A DNA stretch of 64,000 bases from Engraulis encrasicolus. Lineage: Eukaryota; Chordata; Actinopteri; Clupeiformes; Engraulidae. The stretch is from assembly GCF_034702125.1 (NCBI RefSeq), contig NC_085865.1, forward strand, positions 26,412,460 through 26,476,459, written 5' to 3'. Position numbers and translations under genes: made by a program. The notes beneath the pieces were generated by a model that was given only the letters and a program-made list of their open reading frames with translations, had not been told where the DNA came from and made no database searches. Positions within the stretch are counted from its first letter, which is position 1, and every line of letters starts with the position of its first letter. Below, piece after piece: positions 1 through 11,902 of this stretch.

Positions 1-56
1 GCTGCGGTGCAAATGTCTGGGAGGGTTAAACACATGAACAAGTGGACAGTTTAATG

Positions 57-181
57 GCCAGTAAAAAAAATGCAGTGTTAATTCACACTCACAGTTGACA
101 GTTGCTTTAACATCTTCTAGAGTGCATCTGGTCCCAGAGTACTCTCTACGTGTTGAATTAACACTGCATTTTCATACTGTG
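57..181. mobile_element. Short palindromic MITE (CACAG-end family), copy A
   Basis: The two ends are inverted copies of each other. The right end, read on the minus strand, begins CACAGTATGAAAATGC and continues into GTGTTAATTC. The left end reads GCCAGTAAAAAAAATGC followed by the same GTGTTAATTC. The right end is followed by TA; the left tip is degraded, so its boundary is approximate. The same layout, including the central GAGTACTCT/CCCAGAGTACTC motif, recurs near 9.1 and 14.7 kb. It is non-coding. The ends resemble those of the autonomous transposon at 21.3-30.2 kb. Confidence 0.6.
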
Positions 182-183
182 TA

Positions 184-979
184 GGCAGTGATTGGGTGGA
201 TGTATAAGCTGCTGGGGTCTCAGTGGACCATTGGTCAATGAGTGGGCGTCAGGTTGTCTGGCTGACACATTCTCAATTGGAATGGCATGGTGGTAATGAG
301 CACCTTATCCCATGTGTCTGTCTGTCTGTCTGTCTGTCTGTCTAGTATCTATCTTCTGACGGTCTTTCTAACTGTCCCCATCCGTCTGTATGTAGTATAA
401 CAGTCTGTTTGCCTGCATGCTTGTCATTTGTCTGTCTGTCCCTGTCCCTCTCTCCCCTTCTGAATGCCGCATGTAGTCACTAACTGTACATTTTGACGTA
501 TAGTCTGCTGTCTCGCTGCCAGCAGCGTGGAACTGCCACAGCATTAGGCTGTAGGCTGCCACAGCCACAGGCTCCATGACTGATGCAGATCCATTCAGAG
601 ATGCGCATCCCTCAGCCCCGCAGTACATCATGCTTGCCTGGGGCCAAGATGGGGAGTCCCATTTGTGGCGATGGGGTGAAACTACAGCTACCAGATGCAT
701 TAGGCAGTGGTCTGAAGGGAAGGGAAGAATTCACAATCTCAGAATGACTCTTACAGCAGACTTGTTTTTAGTCTCTTGTTTTTAGTTTTTAGGCAAAGTT
801 GTTGTCGAAATTGTCAAAATCACGACACAATATTACTCATTGGAAAATGCAAGCGTATAAAACTGTATTTTTACGTAAGTAAAAATGGACAACAAGGAGA
901 TTTATCCTGTGCTGCTTTCTCATTGTAGTTTGTCAGCATGAGTTCATTGATTTTGTACAATGTTGAGTCTATCATCACA

Positions 980-1015
<36 letters not shown>

Positions 1016-1515
1016 AGTTTTTCAAAGATGTATCCCTCTGGTGAACTTCCAAGACCTTAAAGACCTTAGATAGATTAATCATCTGAGCTTGCCTTTTGAC
1101 GCCCCCAAAAAGCATTATCAGCGATGGCTTTATTCCCCACAAAATATCATATCTCGTTTTTGCATGAGCTTAGCAGTTTGTTCCACCATTTACATCCCCA
1201 ACCAAACTAACTGTCTTTGATTTTCTTTCATTACTCAATGCTGCGTGGGCCTGTACAGTATCTCGCTCCCTTCAGAAGCATGATAGTGATATCAGTTCAT
1301 GAAAGATGGAGTGCTATCAAGAAGACGAGCTTAATAAAATGTTGGTCTGTTATCTATTGCTGGCTATATTGCATCCTCGCACAGCAAGCTACACTTAGCT
1401 GTATTCTTCAAACATGCCCCAGGGAGATATCTATGAACATGAACATGGTTATACTGCATACACAAAATCCCACATACCACACACGCAGTACATGCAGAAC
1501 ATTGTTTGGGCACAC
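184..1515. other. Non-coding stretch with two microsatellites
   Basis: No gene is recognised. There is a (GTCT)n tract at about 316-343 and a (CA)n tract with a GCGCGC interruption at about 975-1014. The open frames here (110 aa and shorter) show no recognisable motifs. Confidence 0.5.
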
Positions 1516-1533
1516 ACATACATGGCGCTATCT

Positions 1534-1880
1534 TTTTTTTTTTTTTTGATTTTTTTTTTCTAAACCCAAACCACCATCCCCCCTTATGGGGGACCTAATT
1601 TTTTGTCTTTCATTCTTTTTTTTTCTTTTTTCTTTTAAATATATTTGCATTTACCTTTCTTTTTAATAAAACAATACAATAAACAAAACATAGGTTTAAC
1701 AACAAAGAAGGACAATAGTAAAAGGAAAAAAAATAAGAAAGAAACAAACTATTCAAATCTGAAGTCCCCCAAAAATGTCAGACTGTATATTTAGTGCCCA
1801 CCCCCCACCCTCCCCAGGGGATGAAGTTACAGTTTACATTTTATCCTGATGCAATGAGAAATATTACATTAAATAACAAA
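1534..1880 (-). mobile_element. Poly(A) retroposon, 5'-truncated LINE (L1-type) or processed transcript
   Basis: An 18-bp direct repeat, ACATACATGGCGCTATCT, sits at 1516-1533 and again at 1881-1898. Immediately inside the left copy is a T-rich run, which is a poly(A) tail on the minus strand. A long target duplication plus a poly(A) tail is the hallmark of L1-type target-primed reverse transcription. The body is A/T-rich with short C runs and no coding capacity. It may be a LINE 3' UTR or a retroposed transcript; I cannot tell which. Confidence 0.8.
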
Positions 1881-2035
1881 ACATACATGGCGCTATCTTG
1901 AGGAGATATGCTAATGAAATGTTTGGTAGACATGCTATCAAGCAGTCCATATGCCAGAACACACACAGTAGGCACACACAACACATTGGTGCAATGCATA
2001 ATGAGTGCGGAAACACCTATATTGAGGTACATGTA

Positions 2036-3338
2036 CAGTATGTCACAGAAGTGAGTACACCCCTCACATTTTTTGCGGATTTGTAAGTAGGTGTATATCT
2101 TTTCATAGGACATCATTAAAGAGTAATTAGTGTCCTGTTAACACATTCAATACCAGCCGTTTTTTGGAATTTTAGATGTAGACTCCCAGCCAATTTCATC
2201 ATTTTTTGAACAGCCACCGAATATTTTGTCTTCAAACCACAGACACATGTCAGGGCAGCCCAAAACTCAGTTGTCTGTATATTTTTACGGTTTGTTTCTA
2301 GCTTATTCCATTCCGAAGTTATTCCACTTTAAGCGAGCACTGGTTTAGGTAGAAATAGCGTTTTTCACCATTCGAACTGAGATAAAGCCTTTTTTGTCAC
2401 GGGTGCGCTCTTTGACTCTCCGAGTTTAAATTGCGGGTCTAAATGCATTTTCACGCCCGAAGAATAACTCCAGCTTCCAAGTAAACTATTTCGATGCAAA
2501 AATCACCTGGTCAGGCTATTGTTCAGAACCACATCATCTGAAATGCCAGCTAGCTAATGTCACTTGACTGGCAGTTTTTGTTCTGTAGATATAAGTAGAC
2601 GTGCCATAGTACTCACACAAAATTAGGTTACTTCCTGCTGTGTTGCATGCTGTTTTTCATTACAACCTTCCATTTTACACTTATCTTGATGACAGCAAAA
2701 CTCCTTATCCTTCCATCATATGTTTAGGAACAGGATAGCTAGCAACAAGGCACTGACAGGACATGTTTTGATGCTCTAGGAAGTAAATGGAGACGTGACG
2801 TGACATGATCAGAAAGTGGTTTGATTTGCTATAATAACACTCAAATACTGTGTGTAATAAAATGCACAGATGATGAAATATCCAGATCCTGACTTTGTAG
2901 GAGTTTTGACTTTGTAGCTGTTTTCATGATCTATGTCAGTTCTGTTCATCACATTATTACGAAAATCACACAGAATGTGCATTAGAATGTGTAGATTCAG
3001 AATCAAATTAAAAGAACGTAAAAATGTAATTTTACGGTTTGGGAGTGAATGTGTTAACAACATATATTACCGCTTAAATTTGTTGTTCACTCACAAAAAA
3101 ATCAAAATACACCCATTAAAAACAGTTTCTCAGACATTGTACAGGATTTTAACTTTTGTTAAACGTTGTCAAAGGTTAATGGCTGTAATTAGATTTTTTG
3201 CAAGGGAACAACAAATTTAAGCGGTTATATATGTTCTTAACAGGACACTAATCATTGTGTCAAAGTGAAATTTCTTTAATGTTGTCCTATGGAAATCTGC
3301 AAAAATGTGAGGAGTGTACTCACTTCTGTGACATACTG
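2036..3338. mobile_element. Tc1/mariner-like non-autonomous element with long inverted repeats
   Basis: It starts with CAGTATGTCACAGAAGTGAG and ends with the inverse, CTCACTTCTGTGACATACTG. Both ends are flanked by TA (2034-2035 and 3339-3340), as expected for Tc1/mariner. The inverted repeat runs inward for well over 100 bp, to the paired GTGTCCTGTTAA and TTAACAGGACAC. The left arm is interrupted by the TTAA-flanked element at 2142-3053. There is no transposase frame, so it is a defective copy. The TCACAGAAGTGAGTACACCCCT-type ends are a recognisable fish Tc1 family. Confidence 0.85.
2142..3053. mobile_element. TTAA-flanked DNA element nested in the Tc1-like copy
   Basis: TTAA at 2138-2141 is followed by CACATTCAATACC. 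The right end reads GGGAGTGAATGTG followed by TTAA at 3054-3057. Together these give a short imperfect inverted repeat (CACATTCAnTnCC) and a TTAA target duplication. This points to piggyBac or Kolobok mobilisation. It contains no recognisable transposase. Removing it restores the continuity of the surrounding Tc1-like inverted repeat. Confidence 0.75.
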
Positions 3339-3340
3339 TA

Positions 3341-5861
3341 TTCCTACAGAGGCAATAGCGTGCTGATTTGGCTATGGTATGGCTTAACACAGGGTTGGCC
3401 ACTGCATAGGAACAGATTGGGAGGAAATGAAAGACATGTGTTTCCAAATGAAAGGCTCCTTGATGCATATTCATAAGCTTCAAATGGCTGAACCAGTCAC
3501 AGTGTAATGTAGATTCACAAACGACTCTGCTGCAAATGTGTGGATTATGATGTCTTTTATGAATAAAGAAATGTGCTCATTTTTGAAATTAGGTTTACTT
3601 TAAAATTTAAATCGCTTTTGTATGTCAAAGCGATAAGATGGATGCAGAAGATAAGAGAAGATGCGGTGTCAGGATGTAAAGACAACAGAGGTATAATGTA
3701 GCAGGGAGTCTCCCTGAGAGTAGCAGGGAGTCTTCTTGTATTCAATAAAATGATTCCTGCAAGTGGAATGAATTACAGGGAATTATGGTGTCCCTATGCC
3801 GTAGCCTACATAATGAATGTCCCGCATGGTGGATTTTAAGGAGCCTTGGTCATTTCATGGGATTCTGTGAGATCATTTTGACCTTCATCTACCCCCTTAC
3901 CTTATTGTAACGCAGAGCCTCTGTTATAACCTTATTGTCACCAAAATGGTAATGACCAAGTCTTAATCAGTAACCTAAGACTCCTTGCATTGTCATTGTT
4001 GTTATGATGTAGCTGAGTGTTTTCAGCATAGAATGAATAGGCCTGTTGACGTGCCCATCTGCAGTAAGCGGCTATGGCATCGTTGTCTGTGTTCCTCCCC
4101 TTATTAGAAGGAGGACCATTCGCCCCAACCCCAGACCAGAGAAACCTACGTAAGACCAGTCTTAACCATTGGCCAGTTTTAACTTTCTGAAACCGGCCTC
4201 AGACTTACTTACATGACCATGCTAATGCTGCTTCTAGTGGTAGTCATTGTAAAGTCTGCTTCAATATTTGTTAGAGAGAACTTAACATATGACAGAACAC
4301 AACGGATGGAAAGCTATTGAGACAGCCATCTCTAAGGGGTTTAAACACTTCAAAACTTTTTAAGAGACTAAAAGGGGTGTTAGAAGATGGAATGTTTCTG
4401 AGACTTGTTAGAGTACCCTTGGGTAACCAAGACAAAATGCAGAATGTGTTATTGGTGCAATTTAAGAGAGAGCAAATAAGCTAAATATCCTCAGAGGGTC
4501 CTTTTCACACTTAAAAATCTGCACAAAAAATAACCAAAGTCCACACATTTACAGGCCAGTCGAGTCAGTGAAACTCAAAGACATCAGATTGCAATTCAAA
4601 TGATTTCTTTTCTCGCAGCCCCAACTCTCAACCCGCTCAAATAAGTTAAGTGTTTGTCTGTGCTCTGCTCTGCTGTGATGTTCTGTATTTAATATTCACC
4701 CAATGTTCTAGGGAGGTTTGGAGTGTCTGAAGTCATTGCAACCTCTCCTCCGCTCTCTTCTTCACAAGCACAAGGGGATGAGAGTTGAAGACTATTGGGC
4801 TAATCTATAAATGGCAGCAAGGGTAATCTTCCCATGACTTGGAGGAAAGGGATTTTCGAATCCCATGTTGACTGATTGAAGCATGGTCTCGGAAGACCCA
4901 AAAGGCACAGGAGACGTGCATCAGCTTTTGCAGGCCCACTGACAGAGATGGAAAATGGGTCAGTTGCCTCGGGCCCAGGGACAGGGAGGGGGTCCAGAAG
5001 TTGGTCTTCATTCATTGTATGCATTGAGAGGGGGCCCTTTCAGAGGATTTTTGTCCCTGTCCCGATCAATGGTGTCAGCGGCCCTGGCTACTGTATGTGG
5101 TATGTGTATGTGGGCTGGATTAACTGGAGGAGGTTGACACAATGTTCTTAACACCATGGGTACATTTTTGGTCATTTAAGGACTACAAAAGATAATTGAT
5201 ACACCCTCCTCCTTTAAGAAAAAAAATCTGCCAAGATACTGTCCAAATTTTTGTCAGATTCAAAGATACAATTAAAGCCACTTTAATACAATACAATACT
5301 GTAATAATATTGTCTCCCATAGAATTTCACCTGTTGTTCCATTAAGATGGAAAAAAAGAAGTTTGAAAGAACACCATTATGCCAAGAGCAACAAAACACA
5401 TACTGTACAGTATTACGTACAATAACACAACTAAGTTGACTGAGCTAAATTTAATTCATTGAATGCACACATTGTGCTCTAAAATTAGCCGAACTTTGGC
5501 TGATCTCAATGTTTTACGGCATAATTGCTGAAAGCTTTCTTTAAAAGATTTATTTCGGAGTCATGCATAGAGACACCCAAGGCAACTAGCTTGACGTCCA
5601 ACAGAAACATTCCGATCGATTGGCTTTTGCATGCTTGACATGACAGGAAGGACCAACAAAGCAACGGAGCAGCTCTCCAGCGCACAGGGGGAGAACTCGC
5701 CCGCTCTCTCTGTTCAAGAATCAATCCGCCTCTTCATAGGTTCACAAGGTCACTAAGAATTTGAACTCCAATCTCGAGTAGGCTACACATTTGAATATAA
5801 TTATAATATAATAATATAACAAGAAGGCCAGACTGCAGCAAAACAAAATGTTTCTAGTTTA
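3341..5861. other. Non-coding stretch, with a decayed hAT-type fragment
   Basis: No gene is recognised. Around 4,910-5,090 there is a decayed minus-strand relative of the short hAT element at 19,392-19,548: it ends in GTCAGCGGCCCTG and contains GGGGGCCCTTTCAGAGGATTTT-like sequence. The rest is A/T-rich unique-looking sequence. Confidence 0.45.
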
Positions 5862-6128
5862 CACAGTAACAAATTGGGTGTCAATATGTCAGAGTTAACT
5901 TTTATGACTCCAGATAGAGTCTTTACAACACTGTGCAGAGTTTAATTACTCAGACAGTAGAGGCAAACATCAGTGTAAAATTCTACAGCTCTTAATACAC
6001 AACACTGAGTAGAATTAACTTAGAAGGTTACACTGACCAAAGTGTGAAATTATTACTATGTTAAACAATGTTTGAGTTAATTTCAAGTTATAATCAAATA
6101 GTTATATAAAACTGGTAATTTTACTGTG
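5862..6128. mobile_element. MITE of the CACAG-end family, copy B
   Basis: This 267-bp element starts CACAGTAAC and ends TTTACTGTG. It is flanked on both sides by TA (5860-5861 and 6129-6130). The interior carries repeated GTGTAAA, GAGTTAA and ACACTG motifs like those in the subterminal regions of the large transposon at 21.3-30.2 kb. It is non-coding. Confidence 0.75.
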
Positions 6129-6544
6129 TACTTTTCATCCTGATTTCTGTGACATTTAAATAATTCTGTGACATTTAAATAATTCTGCTTCAAGGGTGTT
6201 GACAATGATCAACAGCTGGGATAAAATAATTCCGTAAAACAAACCAACACAATCAATCAAACATCACAATCGAAAGCACCACCCACACATACTGTATGCC
6301 TATACGGTACGTACACCACAAATTGGAAAGTGAGCAACAGTAATCCCGACCCATAACATTGAGCTGCCCTTGGAGATGATGTGGAGGTAGTGCCAACGCC
6401 TTAACAACGTTGTAAAAAAGTCCCAATAAATCATTACAGTCGGCTGTCCCTGCACAGGAGAGCCTGTAATTAAATAATGTCAGCTTAAGCCCTGTTTCAG
6501 GCCTTCCAGTCACACCGGCGATGTATAGCTAGCTTGGAAGTCGA

Positions 6545-6668
6545 CAGGGGAGACAAAGAGGTCAGGGAGAGAGGAAAGCCCAGAATTGGGTTCCTTATAG
6601 GCCTACATTGAGGGGGCCTTTTCAGATGACTTTGTCCTGGGCCCGGCCAAAACTGTCAGCGGCCCTGC
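6545..6668 (-). mobile_element. Short hAT-type MITE fragment
   Basis: The 3' part reads GGCCTTTTCAGATGACTTTGT, CCTGGGCCC and GTCAGCGGCCCTG. This is the inverse of the well-bounded element at 19,392-19,548. No clear target duplication was found, so the left limit is approximate. Confidence 0.5.
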
Positions 6669-6789
6669 TTACAGCGATGCTGCCACACAGATAAGGGATA
6701 ATTGAAGTCACAGAGAGTCTTGTTTGTTAGCTGTGGATCTCAGTGCTGAGAGAGAAGGTAATGAGCCTGTTGATGACCGTTTGAAGCAC

Positions 6790-7238
6790 AGTCTCAGCTT
6801 TGTGCCTGAGTGTGTGTGAGTGCCTGTGTGTGTGCGTGCGTGGGCGCGCGCGTGTGTGTGTGCATGCGTGCGCATACGGTATGTGTGTGAAGGTGGGAAA
6901 GTGGGAATTTGTCTCAGAGAGTATTGATTGTGTAGCTATATGTGATCAGACCAGGCTTCATTTTTGCCTCACATCCAAGTGTGTAGCTTTTTGACTGATT
7001 CCATAACTTTGAAAGAGCTGGACAATTCGATCACCAAACACATTGAACACAGTGACACGCACAAAGGAAAGCAGGCATTGGTATTTTGCCCACACAAGTG
7101 TTGAAGCAATTTGTGTGAAATCTATCCAGCAACTGTCTGTCTTCACACATTCCCACTCTTTTTTTTTTTTTTAAGTTTTCCACCGTAACGTAACAGTCTG
7201 CAGAATACTGATATGGTACAACCCAACTAGGCCTACCT

Positions 7239-7277
<39 letters not shown>

Positions 7278-7320
7278 TGTGTGTGTGTGTGTGTGTGGTG
7301 TGTGTGTTTTAAACACCACG

Positions 7321-7355
<35 letters not shown>

Positions 7356-7356
7356 T

Positions 7357-7391
<35 letters not shown>

Positions 7392-7430
7392 GTGTCTGTG
7401 CGTGTGTCTAAGGTTTTTTTTTCTCTTTCT
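6790..7430. repeat. GT, GA and CT microsatellite cluster
   Basis: There is GT/GC-rich simple repeat at about 6,806-6,890, (GA)n at about 7,242-7,275 running into (GT)n to about 7,308, then (CT)n at about 7,321-7,346 and (GTGTAT)n-like repeats to about 7,410. The small open frames here are simple-repeat translations. Confidence 0.9.
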
Positions 7431-7547
7431 ATTCCTTGACTCTATCCAGTGGTTGTGCCACTGGCAATACAGTGTGAGGTGTGCATTTAAGAATCAATGC
7501 TGAGTTGACACCAATTGTAAAAGGTCAATTTGCTGTAGATTAAAAAA

Positions 7548-7941
7548 GCGATCACACTCGGACCACAACTCAAACGCTTAACTGTAACCGTACGATCACA
7601 ACGCCGGCGTTGAAAAAGCTAAAACGCTGCTGACTCCCGCATGTCAAGCACAGGTCAGGGCTTTGAACGCGGCAAACGATTCAACCTGAAGCGTTCGACC
7701 AGGGATCTCGACCAACCGAAGCTCGTGTTCAGAAAAAAAATAACATTCCATTGGTTGACGCCTGCTGGCGCCGAGCTCATTACATATTTTTTGATGGAGT
7801 TCAAGTTTTATTTTAACGCTTTTGACACCCTCGGCTCTAGAAACGCTTTTGAAGCTTTTAACGCTTCTGCCGCTTGCTCTTCCATACAAAGTGAATTACT
7901 TCCGCCGCTTTCCACGTGTTCAACGCCGGCGGTGTGATAGC
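7548..7941. mobile_element. Probable MITE with GC-rich inverted ends
   Basis: The left end has GCGATCACAC, then CGCCGGCGTTGAA. The right end has TTCAACGCCGGCGGTGTGATAGC. The interior is rich in AACGCTT-type motifs and is GC-richer than its surroundings. I found no clear target duplication. The 98-aa and 81-aa open frames inside show no recognisable domain. Confidence 0.5.
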
Positions 7942-9024
7942 ACGGTAAGAGAACAAACCAGGTTGGGAAAGTAGTAGTAACAGCAGTGTTTCCACATCAG
8001 GGCAGGTGTTTCATTTTTTCATCAGTGAAAGGTGACTGCTTGATGCTTGGAAGAAGCCATCTTGCACCAGTTAGGCCTATATTTTTAGTCCACCAAGGCT
8101 TCAAAGCAATATCAGACATCTGTTGCAGCCATTTTCTAAATCAGCTAGAGTTTAATTAGCTCTACATACAGGTGTGTAAATCACTTTAAGGACTTACAAT
8201 ACATTGGGCTGCGTGCACCATCTTGATTTGGAGTATGTGAAAAATATAGCGATTGTAGTTCCTGAGTTCAAGTTGCAGATTATCGCCCTCCAGTGTAACT
8301 GACTTGTACACCATATTGCCTTCCCATTTAGGAGCCTGTGTGATGGCAGTCTGTTTCAGGCCGCCTATTACCTATGCTGGGGCCTCAGCCATTGCTGTGT
8401 TCGTTGTAGTGTTATTTGCTTCTCTGCAATGCCATCTAGCATACGCCATTTCCCTTGAGCAAATTTTAACAACTACTGAACTCTGAAGAAAGAGGCAATG
8501 TTAAGGAAAGGAGGGATAGATAGACAAAGAGCAAGAAAGGGAGAGAAGACGACAGGAGAGACATGAAAGAAAATTGAAGTGTGGCGTGCGGTTCCTTTAG
8601 GATGAATTCTAATGTGTGGTCTTTTCTGCATTCATTCTGTCCTTGGTGATCTTGTATTCAGGATTATGTTTTTTCTGTGAGCTGAGCTGAGACCAACACA
8701 CATTGTGAGATGCTGAATGTGATGTTGAATGAAGGGAGGCTGCAGACAGCCTGGGGTCAGGTATTGAACACACAGAACGTCTAAAGAAAGAGGGAGATTG
8801 AGACAAGGACAGGAAAAAAAAGATCTAAAAGAAAAAAAAAAACAGCTTTTGGGGACAGAATAAGCAAGTGTGTGAAAGAAAAGAAACTGATTTCATTTGA
8901 GGTTGACCATAGAATCATCATTTTTTATAGTGTCTCTGTGGTGTGTTTTACCTTTGGTATTCTCTAACCGGTAATGCAACAGAGACAGCAGATATACATA
9001 TGTAGCAGGTAATCAGAGAACATC
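7942..9024. other. Non-coding stretch, nothing recognised
   Basis: It has A-rich and purine-rich stretches around 8,500-8,890. I see no gene, tandem array or bounded element. Confidence 0.4.
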
Positions 9025-9125
9025 AGTGTTATTACAGCACTTTGACAGTCAATTTAACATCTTCTAGGACATATTTGCTCCCAGAGTACTCTTTCAGTGT
9101 TAAAATTAGGCTGCCTTTTACTGTG
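9025..9125. mobile_element. Degraded MITE of the CACAG-end family, copy C
   Basis: It shares the central segment AACATCTTCTAG and CCCAGAGTACTCT with copy A, and the right end TTTTACTGTG. The left end has eroded. Confidence 0.5.
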
Positions 9126-10089
9126 CAGATTCTAATTTTTAATAATTTAGAATCTAATTATTATATATATTAAGAAAGCACGAAGAAATTAACAAAGAAC
9201 AGACAGATAGCAAGGGGGAATGCAAGTGGAATGGAGAGAGAAAGCAAGAAAGACAAAGTCAGAAAATAGAGACCGTGAAGAGACAGAGAAAGAGACAGTG
9301 GCTGTGGTACGGCACTTGCAGAGAGAAAATGAGCTATGTCCTTTAGCTCCAGGAAGTTGTGTAAAGCTTCTGGGTGTCAGCGGAGGCTTTGCACTCTGCC
9401 CAGGTCTCAGCTAAAGGGGGCGTTATGTGTCAGGTGTCAGGGAGAGCTGAGAGCACAGCGGTGAGCCTGGACGATGGAGGCTGGAGGCTGGAGGCTGGAA
9501 GCCCAGCCGTGTAAATACGGTGCAGAGATGAAAGGACTAGGACAGGATTGTCCCCATCCGCAGCCCCTTCCTCTCTTCCAGGAAAACACAGGTGGTCTGT
9601 CTAGGTAGCAGAGGCAAGTACAATGCAGTAAAGTGAAATAAGGTATTTTGGTAACACTTTATTTTAGGGATACATCTATTAGCACTAATACATACAATAT
9701 TAATGCCTGTGTTAGTAACTTGTAAGGCATGTACTAAGCAAAATAAGACAGTTGTTAAGCATGTATTCACAAATGTCTTGTTCATGCCCAATTAGGGATT
9801 TATTACTAATATAACGTTAGTAAGGACCAGTAAGCCTATATTTCTATTTACTAGTAAGTAGTAAGTGGCAGAATACAATGTGTATAAGCTCCCGACACAC
9901 TGTGTGAACAAACCCTGAACAGCGTGAAAACAGATGCGGAATAAGGGTCCCTATTCTAAAGTGATGCATTGCTCACCCCAGATGGCTTAGGGCCCCCAGA
10001 CTACCAAAGTCCCCCTCGTTACCTAGGGCCCCCACAACACCCAGGCCCTCACTACCTAGCCCCCTCCCCCTTATCAGTAAAGTGTAAGG

Positions 10090-10839
10090 CAGGGGTGTCA
10101 AACGTACGGCCCGCGGGCCGCATCCGGCCCGCCAGAGGGTTCCATCCGGCCCGGATGTAAAAAAAAAAAAGATTTTTTTTTTTTTTTTTTTTTTTACTTT
10201 TTTTTTTTTTCTCAATGAAATAACCGAAATGCGCAATTACGACAATCGGGACAAAATCGAGACCTGCATGACATTAACCCAATGGTCCCTCTGTTAAACT
10301 GTATATAAGTAGTAAAGTGCACATCACACTTCTATTATAAATGGTGAATTTGTACTGTAACAGGCATTTGATAAAGATCATATATTATAGACCTCATATA
10401 TAGAGATAAAATGTTAATACTTCTTATTCATATTGTATTGGTATTGGTTGTAATTAAATAATAAATATAATTGGATTTGTATTGGTTCCTATTAAGCTGA
10501 AACTGGAAACGGGACGTTGGACTGCGTGAAAATGCAGGAAATTACATCTAAGAAATACAAAATTTTCTGGGGGAAAACCCCCAGACCTCCTGCCAAAACG
10601 AACGGTCCCATATTTAATTCATTGACGGTTGGCAATGAATGAATGAAGTCAAGGAAATGTTGCATAGGATTATCCGTATTTCATTGCTTTCTACATATTC
10701 AACACATTTAAAACATGATAGTACTGAACACTAATCCTCTGCTTTACGTTTTTTTTGCGATGATGTTACTAATGCGGCCCGCTTGAGGTCCACATGGGTT
10801 GTATGCGGCCCCCGGACCAAAATGAGCTTGGTACCCCTG
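10090..10839. mobile_element. hAT-type non-autonomous element (CAGGGGTGTCAAAC family)
   Basis: The ends are CAGGGGTGTCAAAC and, inverted, CAGGGGTACCAAGC. A perfect 8-bp target duplication, GTGTAAGG, sits at 10,082-10,089 and 10,840-10,847. Eight-bp duplications and CAG...CTG tips define hAT. A longer GGTCCGGGGGCC block near the right end is shared with the copy at 30,701-31,310. It is non-coding apart from A/T runs. Confidence 0.9.
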
Positions 10840-10933
10840 GTGTAAGGGTTTGTTATATAATTCTTGTTTATTCAGCTGAGTAATCCAGTTTTCTCTTGTT
10901 CATAGTAGTGTAGGTATGGTATCAGGAGCCTTT

Positions 10934-11530
10934 ATATAGCAAGGATTGAACGTATACTTGTCAATGGCGGTGGGTTGGTGAGACGTAATTTTTTTCATGT
11001 ACCACTGAGTTTTAATTGTAAAACCCCCCAAAATAAATGCAGCACATTAGAATATTAGTTTTGAAGTGAAAATAAACTATTCTTTTGTGATAATTAAGTT
11101 CATGTTTGAGAACATTAGCTTCAAGAAGTGCAGTGCATGATGGGTACGCAATCTGGGCCAACAGACAACCTACCCAGCTCTGAGCCTACCTACGTCCTTA
11201 GCTCCTCCCCTCACTCGTGCAATTTAGTTGCTATCCAAACAATTTGCCGTGTATGTAACAACAGAACTATTGTCATTGCTGCATTGGCCATGCATTGCTT
11301 TTCTGACTAAGGGCGTACCCATCATGCACTGCACTTCTTGGAGCTAAGTTTCTCAAACATTAACTTATTCATCACAAAGGAACAGCTTAGTTTTGCTTCC
11401 AAACTATTTCTCATTGTTATATTCTGCATTTATTGTACGGTTTTTACATTTAAAGCTAATTGGTGTATGAAAAAATGACATCTCACCACCCCACCGTCAT
11501 TGAGAAGTTTACGCCCAATCCTTGCTATAA
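10934..11530. repeat. Foldback element, arms of about 210 bp
   Basis: The left arm starts near TATAGCAAGGATTGAACG and the right arm ends with its inverse, CCAATCCTTGCTATA. The arms meet near 11,155 and 11,307 at the inverted pair GTGCATGATGGGTACGC and GCGTACCCATCATGCAC. The arms have diverged by scattered substitutions. It is a MITE or foldback element; no target duplication was identified. Confidence 0.7.
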
Positions 11531-11902
11531 ATTCCTTCCTATTACAGAATTGTACACTGAATGAAATAAGTGAGATCTTCATATCTTGTTAGACTGATGC
11601 AGAATCAGAAAAGTTCTTACACTTTGCTTGCCCGGGGGTGGGGGCGGTCTGGGTAGAGTTGGGGCCCTGCCCTAAGCAATCTGGGCTGAGCAATGCATCA
11701 CTTTAGAATAGGGACCCTTATTCCACATCTGTTTTCACACTGTTCAGGGTTTGTTCACACAGTTTACCAGGAGCTTATACACATTTGCTTAGTACATGCC
11801 TTGCAAGTTACTTACACAGACATTAATATTGTATGTATTAGTGCTAATAGATGTATCCCTAAAATAAAGTGTTACCTCATATGGATATCTCTTAATTTGC
11901 TA

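Larger units (their letters stand above)
9650..11876. mobile_element. Long-inverted-repeat DNA element with nested insertions
   Basis: The left arm begins GGTAACACTTTATTTTAGGG at 9,650. The right arm ends with its inverse at 11,876. The arms stay alignable inward for roughly 200-300 bp (TAGCACTAATACATACAATA, GGAATAAGGGTCCCTATTC, AAAGTGATGCATTGCTCA). Inside lie a hAT element with its own target duplication (10,090-10,839) and a second long-inverted-repeat element (10,934-11,530). No coding capacity is seen. Similar GGTAACACTTTA ends are widespread in fish; I do not assign a superfamily. Confidence 0.7.
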
